From: Dipteris shenzhenensis
Taxonomy: Eukaryota; Polypodiophyta; Polypodiopsida; Gleicheniales
Assembly: GCA_047967505.1 (NCBI GenBank)
Contig: CM106539.1
Direction: 5' to 3' (one strand)
Length of the DNA stretch: 64,000 bases
Numbering within the stretch: position 1 is the stretch's first letter; the number at the start of each line of letters is the position of its first letter. The position numbers and the translations under genes are program-made. Under the pieces are notes generated by a model. It was given only the letters and a program-made list of their open reading frames with translations, was not told the origin of the DNA and ran no database searches. This document shows positions 9,446 to 21,492 of the stretch, piece after piece.

Positions 9446-11863
9446 CTACATCCTTGTAATGACTTGTAGTGGTACTGTGGCCACATGGCCTTGTTTGATG
9501 CTAAGCAGATTGAGGTTGGCGCTCTTTGGCTGGGTGAGTGGAGTGGTTGGTCTTCTTATGGGACAGTCCTGGAATAGATGCTCCATGCCACATCCAACAC
9601 ACAAGGGAGTGGGGTTGGTTGCGGTTGGGGTGGTGGGCGTACAATCCTTGTATGGACAGTTCTTCAAGAAGTGTGGGCCCTGGCATTTGAAACAGGACAC
9701 CGACGGATTTGAAGTGCCTCGGTAGGGGCATTCACTTGCTCTATGGGGACCTTGGCAAGTATAACATTGGAGCGGGGGCCTTCGAGCAATTGAGTTCATA
9801 TCTCTCACCCTTGTGTTTACGGGGGCTCTCTAGAATATGGGGACTTGTTGATCGTCTAGCGAGAGGTAGTGAGCCAAGGCTCCACTCCCCTCCTCATAAG
9901 GGTAATAATCATGAGGTCCATGATTAGGGTCCGCTTCCTCCTAGTCGTTGGGCAACTCTTCAACCAACACTTGATTGACTGGGGCGATGCAAGGTAGTAG
10001 GGGTTGTGGACCTACTATGGGTGGTGGCAACAGAACTGGCTGGCCTAGTACTGGCTAGAGCGGGCCTCAAAAATTGACATTGGGAGGTATCATGGTTTCC
10101 CCACCTATGGTAGTGTGCACAGTAGAGTGTCGACCTTGCCCTTAGGCACGTGCACTCATTCGAAGGGTGGTTGCCATTGCATACCCCACACCAGACATTG
10201 TCTCTTCATGGAAACAAGTGGGGGTTGCTTGGCACCTCTTTGGAGGCTTCTGCTCTCCATTGCTGACCTAGTTGCTCCAACAAATTGGAGGCTAGCTCAC
10301 TCACATCCAAGCTTTTAGGCTCGTCAGCCTCCTACTTGCTTGACTCTACACACGAGGACCTAACTGATGGGGCTAGTTCGGAGGGGGCCTACACCTTATC
10401 CGAATCCACTTTGTCCATCATATTGCCACATATACGGATGGCCACCTTGCTGCATAGATCAAAGGAGGGGTTCTCACCATGAGATGATCGTGCAGCTTTG
10501 GGTCTGCTAAACCAATAAAAAATCATGGTAACAGTCATTCGTCGCTCATTCCACAGCAGGGATTGAGGTGCTTAATCCTCGCAATGTAATCCCTTAGGGA
10601 TTCTTTGTTGTTTTTTTTTACCCCATACAGCTGGTTGATCGGGCTCCATTTATGGCCACTGGGAGCGAATCCCACAATAATAGCCTTTCTCAATGTCTCC
10701 CAGTTGATCTTTTCTTCTGGGGCGAGAGCCCTATACCATTGACCTGCCTTGCCGTCTAGGATAAGGCCAAATGCATTGGCCATTTCAAGGTCACTTGGTG
10801 CACCAAAGGCTTCACAAATCTGCTCAAACCTTTCCACGTGAGAGACCAGGTCTCCTTCTCCGAGGAATTTGGTCATCAGCTTGGAAATGGCTATGGGACG
10901 GCTTCTTGAGGGATTTGCCATCCTTGCAGGGAACACTGGGGCGGGTGGTGGTGGTGTTGCCCCCCTTCCTAGGGCATTCACTAAAATACGCATTGCCTCG
11001 TCAGTCAACACCATTTGACTGGCTCTAGCGAAGGTGGTGTTGGGCCTGGGCCTGATGGGTCGCAGTGTTGGCCTTAGCCCTGGCCCAAGTGGTGGTGTCC
11101 ATGTAGTTGCTAGTGTCAGCATTGGAATAGAAGTACCCATGCCTATGCTCATTGGCGCAACCAATATAGACGTGAAGGGATAGACCCCCGAAGGTGGTGA
11201 GTCCTGGAGCATGGTGACATTGGTTCCATGCAATGGGTGGTGGGGTGGAAACTGTGGTGCCCCAAAGTTGATGAAGGCTAGTGGGGCCAGGGCTGTTAGA
11301 GGATAAGGCATTCCACCTTGGAAGTTCCTGGTATTCCCTAGACTCGGGCCCTATCGACGGAGTTCCCTCATCCATGGATCTTCCTCATCTATGTTCTCCC
11401 ATTGGGGGGGTCTGGCATAAGCAGAGGAACCTGGATCAGCGAAAGTAGTTTATGTCCCAATCTATGGCTCAAGAATTGTATGTTGATGGCCTTCCCTTCC
11501 TGCAGACATGCCAGCAAAGGGGTTCTCCATGTCTGCCGACTCTATTCTTCCTAAGTGGCTGAACATGCTAGAGAATGTACCTCTAAGCCTAGATGCAACC
11601 AAAGGTGCAAGAGAGTTGGGAGTGGCTACACTCGTGAAGGGGGCTTCCGATGCCCTTGGACCCATGGGGTCTTGCATCACTCCTTCAATACTCTTTGTTT
11701 CATCTGAACTAGATGGAGTTTTTGGATGGGGTCCCATGAATGAGTGGAGGCTCGTCGAGCTTTCGGACTCACAACTAGGACAGAGGGTGGGCTGAGCATA
11801 GCTCAAAGCACTTTCTTCTGGCATTGGACCCTTTGGCAAAATCCTTCCGGACCTCAAGTGCAT
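9446..11863 (-). pseudogene. gag: Gypsy element C Gag
   Basis: The N-terminus at 11863 starts MHLRSGRILPKG, an opening common in plant gypsy gag proteins. The capsid region (11311-10535) contains SKLMTKFLGEGDLVSHVERF, LILDGKAGQWYRALAPEEKINWETLRKAI and ESLRDYIARIKHL, the usual 'A..WY..L....I.SW..L...F' gag core. The nucleocapsid part (9808-9446) has three cysteine knuckles: CYTCQGPHRASEC, CFKCQGPHFLKNC and CVGCGMEHLFQDC. Gag would form particles and bind RNA. Frame breaks between 11460 and 11311, and between 10535 and 9808, show that it no longer encodes one protein. Confidence 0.75.
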
Positions 11864-11989
11864 GTGGGATGCCTCTGGCTGGGGACACCCAAGCTGAACT
11901 GAGGTTTTGGAATTTTTTGTTTATTCCTTAGCTACCCTAGAGGTATCGCACCAATTAGCGAAATACTGTACAACACTGGTCGATGGGCT

Positions 11990-12640
11990 ACGGGTATAGC
12001 AATGGGCAGTGTAGTACGATTTTGGCGACGAGCGGTCACATAACCTTTCAGCGAGATGATCGACGGAATAAGGAAATAGCACTGATCAGTGTGATGGATG
12101 TATCGCGACGATCGGTGGAAAATTAATTGCCATGTGGTCAGTGCAATCGGTCAAAAGGGATATCCCCACGGGCGTAGGGATACGGTATGACACCGGTCGG
12201 TGGGATAGTATAGCAACGGCGATGGGGTAAGCAGACAACACCGGACGATAGGATTGCACAGCGACAGGTGGTGCGATGGAGTAACGCAACGGTGGAGGGA
12301 AATAATTATGACTATAGACGAAGGGGTGGGTTCACCGCGCCGGCGACGTGATAGTAAAATAGTAATGGTCGGTGGGGAACCACTACAGCACCGGTCAATG
12401 ACTTGTCAGATCAGTGCGGAAGTAACTCTGACACTCATTAACTCCAGGCGATGGGGTAAATCGTAGTCAGAGGTTAGGTTGATGAGGAAGCCTTACGGCA
12501 CTGGGTCAATGCAAGTTGACTGGTGGGATCTAGCTAATGTGCTGGTTGGTGGGGAAACTACTCGGTGTGATACGGTACGGCCTCAACTCGACGAGATAGT
12601 CACACACAGTTTCGTCAACTGAGATTTGGTGATTTCTAAG
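11990..12640. repeat. Degenerate minisatellite in the leader of element C
   Basis: About 650 bases in which a unit near 25-30 bp recurs imperfectly, each with a core like (A)CCGGTCGATGGGATAG followed by TAGCAAC-type sequence. Clear examples are near 12198-12300. The base composition is markedly more GC- and CpG-rich than the flanks. No coding sense was found on either strand. Confidence 0.6.
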
Positions 12641-12964
12641 GATTTTGCAGTTTATGTTCCTGATTTTTTGTGATGGGGGGATGCTACACTACCTATTCTA
12701 CTTACTCCATGAAAAAAAACTAGAAAACAAACACTTTTTGAAAGTCAAAATGCAAAAACTCAAAAAAGAAAAGTTCTAGAACATGAAACTACTTCAAAAC
12801 TTGACAAATATCCTAAGTTTTGTTGTTTTTTGAGGTGATTAGACCACACACACACCTTAGCAATCAAGCCTACTAAGTTCCTATCAACTTGAAACACCAA
12901 AAAGCAACCAAAACAAGCTTCCCAAGCTCACAAATGGCATTCCTACATGAAAAAACAAATTTCT

Positions 12965-12967
<3 letters not shown>

Positions 12968-13055
<88 letters not shown>
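12968..13055. repeat. (CT)n microsatellite
   Basis: An almost pure CT run of about 88 bases lies in the leader between PBS and gag of element C. Confidence 0.97.
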
Positions 13056-13059
<4 letters not shown>

Positions 13060-13171
13060 ACCTCTCTTCTCTCCTACAACTCCACTAACAAGCTCCAAGG
13101 TAAGCTTGAAAACTTGTGTAATGGGAATATAACAAAGGGAGACAAGTGCAAATGCAAAAGCATACCTTTTC

Positions 13172-13189
13172 TCCCCGACAGTGGCGCCA
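13172..13189 (-). other. Primer binding site of gypsy element C
   Basis: Read on the minus strand this is TGGCGCCACTGTCGGGGA, the TGGCGCC-type site common in plant gypsy elements. It fixes the direction of element C and shows that the LTR should begin just to the right. Confidence 0.7.
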
Positions 13190-13195
13190 AAATTA

Positions 13196-13960
13196 TGGTG
13201 GGTCTCAGCAGTGACTCACGTGTTGTGGGGTAGTTGAAGATATGCCGATGGAGCTTCCACTCTCAGATACTCCTTGTGGGACCAATGCATAGCACGAGTC
13301 ATCTACAAGTGTCACTCAAGCGGCCTCCGGATTGTTGCAATGCGGTTTCATGCGAGGAAGAGGGAAGAGGAAGAGGGGAGGGGAGAGGGAGAAGGAGGGA
13401 AGAAGGAGAGAGGAGGAAGGGAAGAAGGAGAAGGGAGTGAAGGGGGATAGAGTAACAACCACAAAGGCACTACAATGGAAACAAGAGAACACCCAAAATA
13501 CTCTCTTGGAAGAGCAGAGGGAGCTTGTATTCAAACTTGTGCAAACGACAATGAAGCCCAAAGTCAAACATTTGGCCTTTTATACAAGTCACCTTTTGAA
13601 AGGAGGGCCAACCCTTTTCCTTTTGAGCACTCTCCCTCACTTTACAATCATGGGCTCTTGGGCTCGTAGGGCACCAAGGCATATTGCTATTCTTACCGAC
13701 TCTCCCTACTAGTGGAAATAGTTCTTGTGTTAACCATATCAAAGCGCTTGGGACAAACCTGGTATTAGGAGGTGGTCCGGTTCCCAAATAGTGCTTGTGT
13801 TAGCCTCGCCACTCCTAGGCTTAGGTGATTTGGGGCTCAAACTCCCTGAGCACCCTCACACCTTCACCTATTTGTGGTCATGCATGATGCGTGAGACTCA
13901 AACCTAGAGTAGCGAGGCTCAGCTTCATCACAAGACACTCAATGGTAAGGGGTCTCGGGA
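13196..13960 (-). other. Probable 5' LTR region of element C, boundary unknown
   Basis: Sequence beyond the PBS starts TGGTGGGTCTC (plus strand) and should be LTR. The partner LTR is lost with the truncated 3' end, so the outer border cannot be set by comparison. It contains a purine-rich tract and short open stretches without domain identity. Confidence 0.4.
13355..13446. repeat. Polypurine low-complexity tract
   Basis: About 90 bases composed almost only of G and A on the plus strand. Confidence 0.9.
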
Positions 13961-14284
13961 TGATATTTGGGGAACAAACTCTGTGAGTTTGAGCTGTACT
14001 CCTTTCATGGCTATTTTTGTTGGCATCACTATTTCCTGTGGATGTGGAGCTGAAAAGTGCAAGGCGCATCTTTTTGTTCCTGCACCTCCTTGTTCTGCGC
14101 GGGGGCAGCTGGAACATACAACCTGTGCACGTTGCTTGGAATATTTGGATCCTTGGACTATGGAGTAGGCTTTGGGTATTTGGGGATCAAACTCCTTGAG
14201 TTTGAGCTGTACTCCTTCCATGTGCACATTGCTTGTAATCATTGACCTTGGTGTATTTGGGTATCAAAATCCCTTGAGCTTGTC
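13961..14284. repeat. Diverged direct repeats, 'tttgggg.tcaaact' type
   Basis: A block of about 48 bases (TATTTGGGGAACAAACTC... GAGCTGTACTCCTTTCATG) at 13961-14007 recurs at about 14174-14222 and in shortened form at 14251-14284. A further half copy is near 13828. Spacers also share pieces ('gcttg(t/g)aat'). This is an old, partly eroded array with no coding content. Confidence 0.7.
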
Positions 14285-14399
14285 CATTGAAGTAGATCAT
14301 TTGGCTTGGTCACCTTTACTGATTGATTACCTTGCATTTGGCGGTTGTACCCTATGGATGTTAACAAGCTCACCGCTCTAAGTATAACAACTAAAGATG

Positions 14400-17300
14400 C
14401 AAATGACTAAATCTATCACTACAATGGCATAATGTAGCACAGAAGCATACTTGGGATGACCCTTTAGTTGATGCAGTTCACACACTGATGGACGGTTTGG
14501 CGAGCATGCAAGGTTCTTCCCGGGCAGTCTCAGCCAGGAGGGTTATATTCCTTAGGGAATGGAAGGGTTCCCCCTTTTTCTTAGAGGCTACAGCAAGTTG
14601 AGGTGGCACTTTCAACCTCAACCTTGGTTTCTTTCTAGCTCATTCTGAGTTTTCTGTTCCCTATTTAGGGGGGTTTCCGCATGCACAACATGATGTATTT
14701 TCACTTTGAGCTTGCTCACGCAGGTTTTTGGCCTACCGTATGGCAGTCCTTAGTCGAGTTCTCACACCACAAAACAAGTGCATGCAACCCTATCTTTTTT
14801 TGCCTCCTTCACTCGTCTTTCCATGCATGCTTCGATTTTGTGTTGTTGTACTTTGTTAGATCACCATCGCAACCCTCCTCTCCATGGCTTATCATCTTCG
14901 GAGTGATTTCGTTCACGCCAGCTTTGGCCTATTGATGGGCTGTCCACATCTCTCTCCATTGTTCACTCTACTCTCCATTGAATCCTTCCAAGTTTCACCC
15001 TACTATCCATTGAATCCTACCCCTACGTGCAACCTATGCAATCTGCCTACCCATCTTCACAGGGTTACTCATTCTAGGTGCCCTAGGTAATGGAATACAA
15101 TCTTGGGGCCTCGCCACCCTTTTCCCCAGGTAATTCAGTACGAGCTCGTGGCCTTGCCACCCTTGGAAGCAGGCTACAAAGAAATTATATTAGCATAGGA
15201 GCCAAATGTTCAAAATCTGGGCGACATCATTCAAGAACTCATAGTAGAGGCTAACTTCTCTAGATGATTTCAAGATGAGAAGGGCACTAGATCGGTCTTT
15301 TGAACACTGTAAGTTGCTGGCGAACGCAGCTTGTACTCTTACCTCCGAATGCAGGAGTGAATCGACTTTTGGATGTGGATAACATGAGTTCTTCGAGCAG
15401 CCACGACACTTCGATGAATTTCAAGTCTAGAAGCCTCAACCATGATACAAGGGTGCAAAACAAAGCAGAAATGGGAGATCCTCTTGCGGGTAGAATGTTA
15501 CTCTCTCTCAAAGGTTTTGGTGCCGTGAAATGTTCTTTCTTAGAAGGAAGACTGTTTGGATTCAAGGTAAGAAACCCGGTGGGAACGGAGAACACCAGAT
15601 TGCCCATTTGAGTTCATACATTTCATTAATTTTATTACTCCTATCACACGTGCGCATGTGATCTGTTAATTGAAGGATCACCGTTTGTATTGGCTTAAGA
15701 GCATGCGTTATATGCTGTAGGTGTTGGTGCATGAGCATATCTTGCACGAATTCCATTAGCTGATCCAGGACATGGCTAACACCCTAGAGATTGTTCCTCT
15801 ACTAGTCTTAGATGTATCCGAAGAAGTGCGCGAATAGGTACCTACATCTGAGAAGGGCCATGCCTCTCTTGGACGCAATAGTCGAAGCAGTATCCCAATT
15901 CAACATGACACCAAGTTATTGTGCAGAGACACGATGGATCACCGAGCTAGGCCTGATAAAAAAGGTACTTGTAGCAAACCCATTCTGAAATGTTGTAGGT
16001 TAGTGAGGCGAGTAAGAGTGATTATCAACGAGTATGGGTGTAAATCTATTCAGGTACCCACGCCTTTCCTTGGTCGACCAGGATTTGCAACAAGTATCTT
16101 CTATTCTTGTAATTTCACCATTCTGCATCTGCTTATAAGTACATTCTTTCATGCACACTCTCTGTGTAGCGCCTCTGCATTGCTACTGTCCAAGACAAGT
16201 TGTGCTTTGCAATGGTTGGCATTTTCCCTCTATGGACGCCAGTAGCGGCCACAATCGGTCGTTCATTCGTTCGTATATCTCAATGCTTTTCTAAATTCGA
16301 ATTTCTCAATTCATTTGTTCACCAACGTAACCATCTTGCAGATATGATGAGTATTGTCGAGTCTAAACCAGGCTGTCCGGGATGAAGCAACCTCTCGTTT
16401 GCAATGTTCTTAGCTCAAGAAAACCGTTTCGAGAATGGTTTGGGATTTTGGAATTGTTATGTATATTTAACGTTTCGTTGTTGGCCCATATAGCAGATGC
16501 CATGGAGAAGCGCAACCCACCCAATGTTATTGTTGCGACCCAGAGGAAAGATGAACATTGCGATATAGAGCCCCACCCAAAACCAAAAGCTCATAATCTT
16601 CATTCTATTTGCATTTTTTATCCTTATGTTTGCTTGTTTCAAATTCGCCCAACGGCTACTTTGTGGTTCGTTGAAATATCCACTCGTAATTGTCCGCTTT
16701 GCATTATCTCTAGCAACACTGCAACGAAAACTTTTTGTAGCAGTTTCTTGGACACGATTCGGCTCTCTCATTTTCCAAATTTGTCGTTGTTGGCCTCCAG
16801 TCGTCGTAGGTGCTAATGCCGGAGAGGTCCAAGATCTGGCCAACAAAGGCTTTGTAATTGTTTCGGGTGCTTGCGTTGTCAAAAGCTCCTCCCCTGCTCC
16901 ATGCACAGTAGTAGATGTTCATATATTGTTTAACCCACCCAACCAATCCACCAAAGATGGGAGCTTACTGAAAAACTTGCCTATCAAGAAGCCCACCAAG
17001 AAAATCTTAAAGAACTGCTTCCAGGTAGCCGCAGAGGAAGCGTATAACGAGGGTGAGACTTTTGGTGTTGTTTTGTTTGTGGTGTTTCGTGTTGCAATTC
17101 TTATAGCTCCAACCATTAACATACAATATGCTTCTCAGCTTGGAAATAGCTAAGGCGCCAAGGCTGCATGATCCAAATACAATGCAAAATTGTTTTGGAC
17201 ATTGAACCACCCTTTGTTGTAGAGGAGGACGACTCCAGCATTGTCACCCAATGCTTTTTTTTTAAACGGCGGTAAACGAACAAAATGGTTAACTTGTGGA
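14400..17300. other. Unassigned sequence left of the Helitron
   Basis: No gene or transposon domain could be recognised. The longest open stretches (15300-15611 plus, 16626-17153 plus, 16457-16906 minus) have no motif I can name. The minus stretch has one hydrophobic segment (FWFWVGLYIAMFIFPLG). It may contain Helitron flanks or captured host exons, but nothing proves this. Confidence 0.35.
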
Positions 17301-17307
17301 GCATTCC

Positions 17308-18947
17308 CTAGAAAGTGAACCTTCTGTCAATATGTTTTAGCTCCCACTTTGCAATGTCTTGGTACGTCATAGTTGCCGTGGTGTCGTAAGCATGTTTGTG
17401 TCCGTAGAAAAGTGTTGGGAATGCGAGCTCTTTGCAGTGCTTTTCAAAGAAAAGGCTCAATGGCTTGAAACCCTTGGATGGGGAAATGACTATAGTTTTG
17501 TCGTGAAAGTTGACCACTTGCTACGCTATATAAATTCCGTGAACAAACGTGTCTGTTTCTACCTCATCTACATCTTCACGGCCATGCGCCGACGCAGCGT
17601 AACCTTCTTCAGCGGTTGTTTTGTTCATGTATGTTCTGCATATGCTGCAGCCAGAGGTTGTTGATTTTCACTTTGTTTTGCACGTACAGGGGGCTGGGTA
17701 ACAACTCCTCTAGAGCACGCATTGTCATTGTTGGATGGACCAAACCTATGTTGAAATTGTGTTTGTATTGAAGTTTTTGCTTAATCGCAACCACCACCGA
17801 AGGCGCTGTCATCAATGAAACGGGGCAACACCTTTTGCGCTCTGTCGATGTCTGCAAAAACATTGACCACACTCCCATGAAGCCCTAGTTGCCCTTCGTA
17901 TGTCAGCTCTCGAATTTGTGCAAAGGGGATTCGTATCGACATTAGACGTTGCTCAACTTTGTTAAGCCTGCTCATGTGATTTGTCTTCTGGGCAAACTGC
18001 ATCCTTGCGCTTGAAAAAGCAGGGACGTTTAAATGCTGGATTTGCCTACGGTAGCTCAGACAAAGCTCTGCAGAAGAGGTGGCCGTTTGCGCAGGCCATA
18101 GCAATTGGGTGTTCATGAACTCGATGTCGGCGTTGCTGGCCAGCTTGAGCTTTTCATAGAATGTTAGGCCGTGGCAACTGGCACACGAAAATCTTGGGGT
18201 ATCTGAAATTTTTTGGAGGTAGAGACGCTGTGCTTTGTTGTTCATGGTACGTTCCTGTTGTGGTTTCAGTGCTCTCTTGCGTTTTCCCAAAGGCCCTTCT
18301 GTTACTGGCATTGCCGTTGTTCGCTGGCTTGGCTGCCCATCAATCCCTTCTTCTATTATGGCTGCTTGTGGCAAAGGATGGTTTGGGGAGACCCACATCT
18401 GGCGTAGCTTGTTGCAAACGCTCGTGGTGCTTTATTTTGCATCGATGTGCTGTTCTTGGAAGCTTTGTGCAATGGCTTTGGTCGGCAAATGTGGGTTTGG
18501 CAAGAACACTTGTTGAAGCTTAGCTTGGTCAGCCACAGCCCAAGTGTTGTATTGGCGCTTTGTCTTCATTAGGGCTAATGGTGCGATTGTTGCTGGAAGG
18601 GTTGCTTGGTCCAACAATAGTGTGTGCATAGGAGAAGTACACGTTGTCCCAACCCTCATGTGGAAGCTAAGTTGCTCTCCATTGGTCGCTAGCAAAGTGA
18701 AACTGTCTCCCAAAGCTTGGTGGATTGCGTGCAGGAGGCAGCCATTCAGGACGGGGGCCAATGATGTCGATGCCTGCAACAACTCTGCAAATGTGCCCTC
18801 AAGTATTGGGAGACTTTGTTGTAAATTTGTGCGTGATGGCAGATTTGGGGCCATTGTGTGCCGCTTGCATTGAGTATCATAGTATTGCCATGCGCAAATT
18901 TCCAAGAGGAGCTTCGTGTTCATGTGCAAGGTAGAATGTTGATACAC
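17308..18947 (-). pseudogene. Helitron transposase, N-terminal half
   Basis: Frame 18947-17781 is continuous except for one TAA at 18432-18434. Its N-terminal part contains NGCLLHAIHQALGD and a helix-rich RQYNTWAVADQAKLQQVFLP segment, perhaps DNA-binding. The C-terminal part has CASCHGLTFYEKLKL, LCLSYRRQIQHLNVPAFS, then VEQRLMSIRIPFAQIREL and GLHGSVVNVFADIDRAQKVLPR, the signature of the cysteine-containing domain found ahead of Rep in many plant Helitrons (DUF6570 type). A frameshift leads to VVAIKQKLQYKHNFNIGLVHP (17878-17609). Another leads to KGFKPLSLFFEKHCKELAFPTLF and MTYQDIAKWELKHIDRR (17517-17308), after which Helitron similarity ends abruptly. The continuing part is found on the other strand at 21493. 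Confidence 0.72.
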
Positions 18948-19540
18948 TCAACAAGATGGTGGTGTTTGCGGGTGTTCTTTGTTGAATTCCATGTTCACGC
19001 ATAGCTTCCTAGTCGCGAGTTGGGATGCAGTCCCCATGACGGTTTTGCAGGTGATTGTAAATGCGCACGGTATTTCCTTGTGCTTGTTCCTTTCTTATGA
19101 TTGAATATAGTGGTTTACCCCTTCGAGCTTGTTGTCCCCACAGTGATGTTTTTGCTCTGCAAAGGTCTTACTGTGCACACATTGCAGTATATTTGATTAT
19201 GCATAGAGGTGCATCCTGTGTTGGGTGTGGGAGCTCTCCACTAGTTTTTCGTTGGTGTTGTGTCAACCGTTGTCCTTGTTTGGGGTGCAGGGCAGTGCCT
19301 AGTACTTGTGCAGACCCTAATATGCTATTGCTTGTACGTCATACGAGGCTGAATGCAGTGACGAAGTAGCAAACTTAGTATTCACAAGCAAGTGCAAGCC
19401 CAAAGCGGCGCACTACATTTATTCTGAAAGAGGTAAATTGACTATTTACAAGCGGATGTTTGGTCGAGATGGAAGGAAATTTTTTTGGGGGGCCCCACGG
19501 GTGCTGTACATGTGGGGGTAAGCGGCAAAAAAACTGAACA
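18948..19540. other. Unassigned between Helitron N-half and RPA-like gene
   Basis: About 590 bases with no domain recognised on either strand. It is probably the intergenic part of the same Helitron. Confidence 0.35.
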
Positions 19541-19574
19541 ACCTTACACGCTATTGGCAAAGGCGGTGACAAAA

Positions 19575-20797
19575 CTAGCGGTATTCACAGTGAACTCCCC
19601 CAATTGCCTCTTCTCGTACAACATGTTTCGTGTCGCGACGTTGCAGGAGTGAAAGCTCCAGGAACGGGCAATGAAGCTGTAGGACATCATCAACATGGGA
19701 TCCACGAATCTGTATGGCCACCTGTGACCCATCACGGTGAATGACAAACCCTTTCAAGGATGGAACGCGAAGGACAGGTTGAGGATTGTCGCAGTTGTAG
19801 CAGAAAGGATGGCTTGGATCCTTGCTGACACGAGGGCTCCCGCAGGCACTGCACTGGTGCTCAACAAGGGGGATATTGAGGCCGATGAAATGTAGAATGC
19901 CGCTCACCTACACAAAAGCATAGCACATGTCAACTGTTGGTTTGCATGGTCTAGACAAAGTGCCTCGTTAAACGGTGTCATTTGGGAGACCTAGCTTGAG
20001 AAGCTACAGAGGAGAGAGTGCGCAAGTTGCCTTTAGGATTGTGAGGTCAAATATTACCAGTGCATGGCGTGCTCGCATGAAGGAAACATTCTTGGCAACG
20101 TACATGACGCCGCCCTCATCTACAAACTCTTGCATCAAGCGTGCTAGTGTGTGGCGTCTTTTTGAAACGAAACTCATCTGCGCATGCGGTTACCAAGTTA
20201 GTTGTGTTGTCTTCCAAGTAGGTAACTACGCATAGGTACTTCAAAACAATATGAAGAAATGGTTTACCATGGCACGGTCCTTGGGGTTGGGGCCATCTAC
20301 GATGATGATTTGGTCTGTGGGGGGGCTGTCTAAGTCTATCTTAATGATCACAAAAGCAATGGTACCCATCAAGGAAACAAATGATGTCTTGATGTTCTCA
20401 ACCTGATTGGCGGCCCAAGCGCATAGACTCGGATTGTTTTCTCAAGCACAAAGGAAATCTGCCCGTCAAATGGCTCGCCCTTGATTATCGTTGTCATAGC
20501 ATGCACTCGCAAAGAGACAAAGGAGGTGCCACCCTTGCCTGCGATTCTCTTCATGATCATAGGGTCCTTGATCTTGTAAAAATTGTCGGCTTGCAGCACG
20601 TCTTGAAGCTGGGACACGTAAGTGTGAGGTACGTGTAGAGTGATTATCTCGCAGCAATCCGCATGCGTCAAGTCTAGATGCATGAAGGCTAGGTAGGAGA
20701 CATCCTTTGCTTTGAAAGTCCCATACTTCGCTAGCGCTTTCCCCTCAAACACAAACTGATATGATATGTAGTCACCCAATGCACTGATTGGCAACAC
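19575..20797 (-). pseudogene. RPA-like single-strand DNA-binding gene, broken
   Basis: Stretch 20797-20369 reads ISALGDYISYQFVFEGKALAKYGTF, then LQADNFYKIKDPMIMKR and SFVLEKTIRVYALGPP, compatible with OB-fold segments. Frame-shifted pieces follow (about 20400-20270 and 20190-20030). The stretch 19907-19575 holds a zinc ribbon, CSACGSPRVSKDPSHPFCYNC, followed by a strand-rich PVLRVPSLKGFVIHRDGSQVAIQIRG. This is the order seen in the C-terminal domain of RPA70-like proteins (ribbon inside an OB fold). Plant Helitrons often carry RPA-like genes, and this one points the same way as the Helitron N-half beside it. Similarity is by pattern only; a captured host RPA fragment is the alternative. Confidence 0.45.
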
Positions 20798-21480
20798 TGG
20801 GAGGTTGAAAGGATGAGCAGGGACTGTAGTACTTGGAACTCATGCGGTTGCAGTGAGGGGGTCATCGAACGTGTTGTGTGGTGGCTCGAAGATCGCAATT
20901 GATTTGCCCTTCTCAATCTTGGGCCTCACACTTGAGCTTGCTGCAAACAAGTGTGGAGAAAGGGTCTACTTAGTCGGTTTGGTGGATGGAAGATGGCTTC
21001 GCTGGAAAGTGGCCTCTTACAAAATGCTAAAACAAGGCTAAAATAAAGAAGAAAGTGTGTCTACTCATTCCAGAGCGTCTTCCTATTAATTTTGTCACCA
21101 TGAAGTTTGGCCATGTGCTTTTGGTTGCGTAGTGTTGTAATTGAAAACATTACTAGAGAATGAGCATGCGTGCTTCATTTTGTCTTGTGTAGACCGAAAG
21201 ACGAAAGCGTGCTTCAAATGTTACATAACAAAAGAAGTGGCGAAAAAAATAGGGCAAGTGATGTTTTCTTTTTTGAGAAATGCTTAAATGAATTCACTCA
21301 CAATAAACCGGGGTACACAGGCGATTTTAAACGAGTGTGGTTTCTGAACATTAAACTAGAGCTTCACATATAACGTATTTAAGCAAGGACAATGCTATAC
21401 AAGTTTACCATTTGGTTTCTCTACACATTAACTTGATAAATAACATATGTAAGCAAGCATAGAGAATTTGTTTTTTAAAA
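20798..21480. other. Unassigned; possible start of the RPA-like gene
   Basis: The minus-strand sequence near 20940-20830 (ASSSVRPKIEKGKSIAIFEPP) may be the N-terminus of the RPA-like protein. The rest, to 21480, is AT-rich with no named feature. The presumed inversion breakpoint lies near its right end. Confidence 0.3.
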
Positions 21481-21492
21481 CTATGAAGCCAG

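Larger units (their letters stand above)
7140..13189 (-). mobile_element. Ty3/gypsy element C, truncated after start of RT
   Basis: Reading leftward from the primer binding site at 13172-13189: a long leader, gag (about 11863-9446), protease (about 8923-7848), then a linker and the first residues of RT, which end near 7165 against the CACTA sequence. RT, RNase H, integrase and the 3' LTR are absent. Stops and frameshifts interrupt the genes. A protease scrap of the same family lies at 6120-6290 and another at 42.26-42.60 kb. Confidence 0.8.

Noticed and set aside
12873-13132. Long 'RERERE' and 'SLSLSL' open frames
   Set aside because: Products of the CT microsatellite in all frames; no gene.
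16626-17153. 175-codon plus-strand frame as a host gene
   Set aside because: No recognisable domain, overlapped by equally long minus-strand frames; open length alone is not enough.
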